This document shows positions 4,914 to 8,459 of a stretch of DNA of 8,459 nucleotides, piece by piece. This DNA comes from Calditrichaeota bacterium AABM5.125.24 (GTDB lineage: Bacteria > Electryoneota > AABM5-125-24 > Hatepunaeales > Hatepunaeaceae). Below the pieces are notes generated by a model that did no database searches, was not told the origin of the DNA, and worked only from the letters and a program-made list of their open reading frames with translations. The position numbers and the translations under genes were made by a program. Within the stretch, counting starts at the first letter, position 1. The number at the start of each line of letters is the position of its first letter. The DNA lies in NCBI GenBank assembly GCA_002127415.1, contig MWJR01000041.1, positions 1 through 8,459 of the forward strand. Reading direction: 5' to 3'.

Positions 4914-6674
4914 ATGAACGTTCTGCTCATCCTGGCGGGTTCGCTGGTTCTGTATTACCTGGCGGCCAGGTGGTATGGCAAGGGCATCGGCAGACTTCTC
5001 AAGCTCGACGACTCCGAGCCCACCCCTGCCGTCACAAAGAAGGATGGCCGGGACTACGTTCCAACCAAGCTGCACATAGTCTTCGCCCATCACTTTGCGA
5101 CCATCGCCGGCGCCGGCCCCATCATCGGGCCGGTGGTGGCGGTGCTCTACGGCTTCGTGCCCGCCTGGCTGTGGGTGCTCTTAGGAGGCATCTTCTTCGG
5201 TGCGGTTCACGACTTCACTTCGCTGTTCGTATCGGTCAAGGAGGGGGGCAAATCGCTGGCTGAGGTCACCCGCAAGACCATAGGCGGAACCGGCTTTGTG
5301 CTGTTCATCGGCTTCGCCATACTGATGCTTATCCTGGTGACATCCGCCTTCCTGAACGCCACCGCCATCGCCCTGACCTCCCGCTGGCCGATCGAGAAGC
5401 TTGGACTGGAGGAGGGTCAGACGGTGCTGCGGACGGTCGTCAATCCCGCCACCGGTGGTATGGAGGGTATCATCGGGGGCATCGCCTCGACCTCGGTCAT
5501 CATCATAACCTGCCTCTCGCCGCTGCTGGGCTGGCTCATCTACCGCCGCAGGATGAAGACCGGTCTGGCATATCTATTCGCGGCAGTGGTGGCGGTCGGC
5601 TCGGTCGTGGTCGGCTTCAGACTTCCCGTGACCCTTGAGCCGCACACCTGGATGGTCATCATCTCGATCTACTGCTTTATAGCCGCCGGTCTGCCGGTCT
5701 GGTTCATACTCCAGCCGCGCGATTTCACCAACGTTCAAATACTCTACGGCGGAATGCTGATACTGGTGGTGGGTATCTTCGCCAGCGGTCTTAAGGGGTT
5801 GGAGGTCACATTCCCGGCGACCAACATAACCGAGGGGGTCTCCCGGCTGGGTTGGATCTGGCCTATGCTGTTCATAACCGTCGCCTGCGGCGCCATCTCC
5901 GGCTTTCACGGGCTGGTCAGCAGCGGAACCACCTGCAAGCAGATCGAGCGGCAGTCATACTCTCGCAAGGTCGGCTACGGTGCAATGCTGCTGGAATCGA
6001 TCCTGGCACTGTTAGTGCTGCTGGCGCTGGCGGGCGGCCTCCAGTATGTGGATTATATACGCATCGTCTGGCCCGAACCGGGGATGGGGAATGCCAACCC
6101 GATCCTCGCCTTCGCGCTGTCGGTGGGTTATCTGCTGCACAACGTATCCGGCCTGCCGATGTTCATCGGGTCGATAATCGGGATACTGATGGTCGAGGGC
6201 TTCGTGATCACATCGCTCGACACCGCCATTCGCTTCATCCGGTATCTGATCGAGGAGCTGTGGCAGGTGATGCTGCCGAGGGTTCCGAAGCTGCTGCGCA
6301 GCCCGTGGTTCAACTCCGGCATCGCGGTCTTTCTGATGTGGCTGCTGGCGGCGGGCAATACATTCACCGCCCTGTGGCCTATCTTCGGCTCGGCCAATCA
6401 GCTCCTGGCAGCGCTGACCCTCATCACCATCTCGATGTGGCTGGCGCTGCGCGGGCTGAAGAGCTGGTTCACAATCATCCCGGCGGTATTTATGACCGCC
6501 ACCACCGTAGCTTCGCTGTTGCTGCTCCTGTTCACCAAGTATCTGCCGGCCGGGAACGTCACCCTGGTGATAGCATCGCTGGTCCTGCTGGCGCTGGCCG
6601 TGGCGTTGGTGTTCATCGCCATCGGCAAGGGGTTGGAACTCATCCGCGTGCGGCGGCAGCCGGCTCCGTTTTGA
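4914..6674 (+). CDS. cstA: CstA family carbon-starvation transporter (pyruvate/peptide)
   Basis: A 586-residue integral inner-membrane protein of the CstA family. Its E. coli members CstA and BtsT take up pyruvate and, for CstA, probably peptides. Hallmarks are FAHHFATIAGAGPIIGP (residues 57-73), GAVHDF (96-101), PVWFILQPRDFTN (261-273), SGFHGLVSSGTTCKQI (329-344), VGYGAMLLES (353-362) and FGSANQLLAA (491-500). Hydrophobic segments recur along the whole chain, roughly 15 in number, and it ends in a short basic tail (RVRRQ). It is about 115 residues shorter than E. coli CstA, in the range of the short form common outside Proteobacteria. The ATG has GAGG at 4902-4905, 8 bases upstream. GC is clearly higher than in the nikR-receptor unit. 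No neighbouring two-component system or pyruvate gene is present, so the exact substrate cannot be assigned. It appears to be transcribed alone. Confidence 0.93.
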   Translation: MNVLLILAGSLVLYYLAARWYGKGIGRLLKLDDSEPTPAVTKKDGRDYVPTKLHIVFAHHFATIAGAGPIIGPVVAVLYGFVPAWLWVLLGGIFFGAVHDFTSLFVSVKEGGKSLAEVTRKTIGGTGFVLFIGFAILMLILVTSAFLNATAIALTSRWPIEKLGLEEGQTVLRTVVNPATGGMEGIIGGIASTSVIIITCLSPLLGWLIYRRRMKTGLAYLFAAVVAVGSVVVGFRLPVTLEPHTWMVIISIYCFIAAGLPVWFILQPRDFTNVQILYGGMLILVVGIFASGLKGLEVTFPATNITEGVSRLGWIWPMLFITVACGAISGFHGLVSSGTTCKQIERQSYSRKVGYGAMLLESILALLVLLALAGGLQYVDYIRIVWPEPGMGNANPILAFALSVGYLLHNVSGLPMFIGSIIGILMVEGFVITSLDTAIRFIRYLIEELWQVMLPRVPKLLRSPWFNSGIAVFLMWLLAAGNTFTALWPIFGSANQLLAALTLITISMWLALRGLKSWFTIIPAVFMTATTVASLLLLLFTKYLPAGNVTLVIASLVLLALAVALVFIAIGKGLELIRVRRQPAPF

Positions 6675-6712
6675 GATGGCTGCCCGCCCGGAGTGGCGCT
6701 GACGGAAGAACA

Positions 6713-6789
6713 AGTAGGGGCAATGTTTAGCGTCGCCCTTTGGTTGTCCACCTCAGAAAGTAGGGGCGATGTTTAACATCGCCCCTACT
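6713..6789. repeat. Two copies of a palindromic repeat after cstA
   Basis: The second copy is a perfect palindrome with 15-bp arms, AGTAGGGGCGATGTT (6759-6773) and AACATCGCCCCTACT (6775-6789), around one T. The first copy (6713-6743) starts with AGTAGGGGCAATGTTTAG and is the same element with several changes that weaken pairing. They are in direct orientation, 46 bases apart. Neither is followed by a T-run. Palindromes of the GTAGGGGCGA...TCGCCCCTAC type recur in many bacterial genomes. Confidence 0.75.
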
Positions 6790-6791
6790 CG

Positions 6792-6820
6792 TTGCTTTAT
6801 AGTGGTTAAATTGTTATATT
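6792..6820 (+). promoter_or_regulatory. Possible promoter upstream of the lipoprotein gene
   Basis: TTGCTT (6792-6797) and TATATT (6815-6820) are 17 bases apart in AT-rich sequence just after the palindrome. The -10 is good but the -35 is weak (three of six). It would give a leader of about 97 bases, in which I see no other clear signal. Confidence 0.3.
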
Positions 6821-6922
6821 TGCAGAAAAATAGGTATCCCACCCCCAAACCCTCGAGGTGTTTCAGGCGAATTTCGTTATTGTTATCTTAATACAAGTTC
6901 GATAAACGGGTAAAAGTAGCCT

Positions 6923-8197
6923 GTGGCACCTGACCTCAACTTCCGTAGTTCCTTCATCCTAAATCTTTTATTAGACCGATTTCGCAGATGCGTCCGGCCG
7001 GGCTGGGTCATTCCGGTTATATTGTCGGTGCAGCTTGCTCTATCCGGCTGCGGGGAGGACTCCACCGGACCGGGAACTGAACCGCCGCCGGTCTTAACCC
7101 CTGTCGAGGTTGACAGCATCTGGGTGCTCGGATCAGAGCGGATGCACCGGATAGCGGTGCGTGTGACCCCTGCCGAACCCTCCGCCGGGGATGAGATGGC
7201 GTGCGTTATAGATGGTCCAGGTCAGGTGGGAACCTTCCGAATGTTCGACGACGGCGGATTCGGCCGCTGGGTGGATGCCCCGGATTTCGCTGACAGCCTG
7301 AGCGGCGACCATCTCCCCGGCGACGGCGTCTTCGCCCGAAGGATCAACGCCGCGTTTGCGGACCGGGAGGGGGAGTATCGGTTCACCTTCACCCTTTCAA
7401 GTCAACCCGCATCCGACCCGCTCCAGGTGGATGTCACAGTCAGGCGGAACTCACCACCGGTCTTCTCCGTTGTTATTATGCCGGATTCGGTGCCCAGCGG
7501 CAGCCGGGGGCTTTCCTTCACCGCGATGGTTCACGATCCGGACGGTGATGATGACATAGCTTCAGTGGGATTGATTCATCCTGCCAGCCCGGGCCTGACC
7601 TATCCTATGGAGCGAACTGACGATTCTGTATGGGTCTGGCTTAATGAGCCTTCTATTGCCGCCGGGCTGACTGCGGGCTTCTATACGTTTGTCATCAGGG
7701 CCAGCGACTATTATCTTGACCAGATAGATAGCTGGGTGGAGAGTGACCCGGATTCGTGCTGGCTTGAGAATCTACCTCCAGCGGTTGTGACTGTTGATGG
7801 CCCCGATACAGTCTGGGTATCACCGTCGGATGCAGTCCAGTTCAGCTACGTTATTTCCGTCACCGACGACCAGGGTTCGCTCGACCTCGACAGCCTGCTA
7901 CTGGTCATCAGCGATCCCGACAGCGTAGTTGAGCAGTACTTCTACTTTGACGGTGTGGGTCTCGATACGGTTGTCGGCGATGGCCGCTTTGTTGCCGGTT
8001 TCAGCGCCGATGCGGGCAGTCGTATCGGCGTCGTCTTCACCTTCGCCTGGACCCCGACCGACCGTTCGCCCCAGCGAGGTGAGACGTATTATACCACATT
8101 GATTATACTGCGTGGAGAGGGGCTGATCGGAAGTGGAGCTGTCCGGAGGTTCAGGGCGGGGGCAGCGGGACGAAGATCGTTGTTCGATAGATTGTGA
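6923..8197 (+). CDS. Putative surface lipoprotein with three beta-sandwich-like domains
   Basis: A 424-residue predicted lipoprotein of unknown function. A hydrophobic stretch (residues 29-40) precedes the lipobox LSGC with Cys43 as the lipid site, followed by a Gly/Pro/Thr linker (44-60). The remainder looks like three beta-rich domains. The first (about 61-175) has an acidic turn block with FDDGGFG and GDHLPGDGVFARR, a pattern common in secreted beta-sandwich proteins and possibly calcium-binding. The second (about 176-285) has HDPDGDDDIASVGL. The third (about 286-397) has FDGVGLDTVVGDGRFVAGF. Each domain junction carries a PP pair (NSPPV, NLPPAV), as in Ig/cadherin-like chains. The last 25 residues are basic (RRFRAGAAGRR), odd for such a protein. 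GTG 6923 is the first start after the in-frame TAG at 6917; the Shine-Dalgarno is weak. The leader before the hydrophobic stretch is long (28 residues). It may bind a surface partner or sugar; no function is assigned. Confidence 0.75.
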   Translation: MAPDLNFRSSFILNLLLDRFRRCVRPGWVIPVILSVQLALSGCGEDSTGPGTEPPPVLTPVEVDSIWVLGSERMHRIAVRVTPAEPSAGDEMACVIDGPGQVGTFRMFDDGGFGRWVDAPDFADSLSGDHLPGDGVFARRINAAFADREGEYRFTFTLSSQPASDPLQVDVTVRRNSPPVFSVVIMPDSVPSGSRGLSFTAMVHDPDGDDDIASVGLIHPASPGLTYPMERTDDSVWVWLNEPSIAAGLTAGFYTFVIRASDYYLDQIDSWVESDPDSCWLENLPPAVVTVDGPDTVWVSPSDAVQFSYVISVTDDQGSLDLDSLLLVISDPDSVVEQYFYFDGVGLDTVVGDGRFVAGFSADAGSRIGVVFTFAWTPTDRSPQRGETYYTTLIILRGEGLIGSGAVRRFRAGAAGRRSLFDRL

Positions 8198-8240
8198 TTG
8201 TATGCAATTAACAGTGTAAACTTTCCGCCCCCCCTTTAAT

Positions 8241-8263
8241 TCCCCCCCGCAGAGCGGGGGGGA
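8241..8263. repeat. G/C-rich perfect hairpin after the lipoprotein gene
   Basis: T plus seven C plus GC (8241-8250) pairs with GC plus seven G plus A (8254-8263): a perfect 10-bp stem with an AGA loop. It starts 43 bases after the stop codon and may end transcription or protect the 3' end, but no T-run follows on either strand, so a classical intrinsic terminator is not supported. Confidence 0.5.
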
Positions 8264-8392
8264 GAGAATAGGCCTTAAAGTGTCGCTTGTTTTCTGTACA
8301 TAGCAGTAAATCCGACAGCACCTAAATGGGTAGTGTCATTGATTAGTTGTGACGGCATAGTTCGTTATCAGATAACAGTTTGTTGAAGAATT

Positions 8393-8448
8393 GTAGTCGC
8401 GGTTGTCCTCAACTGCGACACAGTCGGGGCTGAGACAAACCCGACTAC
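8393..8448. repeat. Compound palindromic repeat at the window end
   Basis: Outer arms GTAGTCG (8393-8399) and CGACTAC (8442-8448) enclose two hairpin modules. These are GTCGCGGTTG/CAACTGCGAC (8396-8405 with 8410-8419, one G-T wobble) and GTCGGG/CCCGAC (8423-8428 with 8440-8445). The second module carries AGACAAACCCGACTA, one base from the sequence at 1804-1818, so it belongs to the same dispersed family. No gene is seen between 8198 and the window end. Confidence 0.55.
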
Positions 8449-8459
8449 TCCATCTCTGC

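Noticed and set aside
5852..6730. 292-residue + strand ORF inside cstA, and the 233-residue minus ORF at 6012-6713
   Set aside because: Both are shadows of high-GC cstA codons with low-complexity Arg/Ala/Gln/His-rich translations, while the cstA frame has conserved family motifs throughout.

Overview
The window reads as a piece of chromosome from a Gram-negative, didermic bacterium. It encodes a TonB-dependent outer-membrane receptor, which needs an outer membrane, and a lipoprotein with a clear lipobox. The protein set (DUF1015, NikR, a short CstA, a lipoprotein beginning CGEDSTGP after the lipobox) and the many small palindromic repeats between genes recall uncultured phyla around the FCB group. 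No marker gene is present, so the lineage is only a guess. All five protein genes are on the + strand.

Layout. Bases 1-224 hold short hairpin repeats and a strong ribosome binding site. A DUF1015 gene follows (225-1580). The gap 1581-1915 has a long-stem terminator, one copy of a 40-bp repeat, two more hairpins and a near-consensus promoter. Next is a compact two-gene unit: nikR (1916-2386) and, 29 bases later, a TonB-dependent receptor (2416-4305). The gap 4306-4913 contains a stem-loop, a terminator-like hairpin, a 280-bp tandem array of seven 40-bp units (five well preserved), a consensus-like promoter and a nested hairpin. Then come cstA (4914-6674), a gap with two copies of a palindromic repeat, and a three-domain surface lipoprotein (6923-8197). 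The last 262 bases hold a G/C hairpin and another dispersed repeat, with no gene seen.

Function. The clearest system is nikR plus the receptor. NikR is a nickel-sensing ribbon-helix-helix repressor, and its metal ligands (His90, His101, His103, Cys109) are all present. An imperfect 36-bp palindrome runs from the promoter -10 into the start of nikR, as expected for autoregulation. The cotranscribed receptor is therefore a good candidate for outer-membrane uptake of nickel or a nickel chelate. The inner-membrane transporter and TonB/ExbBD are not in the window. The other three genes look like separate transcription units: DUF1015 (unknown role), CstA (pyruvate/peptide uptake) and the lipoprotein (unknown role).

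Most unusual points: the operator/start overlap with an apparently almost leaderless TTG start for nikR; copies of the same 40-bp repeat in the same orientation on both sides of the lower-GC nikR-receptor unit; the exact 40-bp periodicity of the array; and the variety of hairpin repeats in the intergenic gaps.
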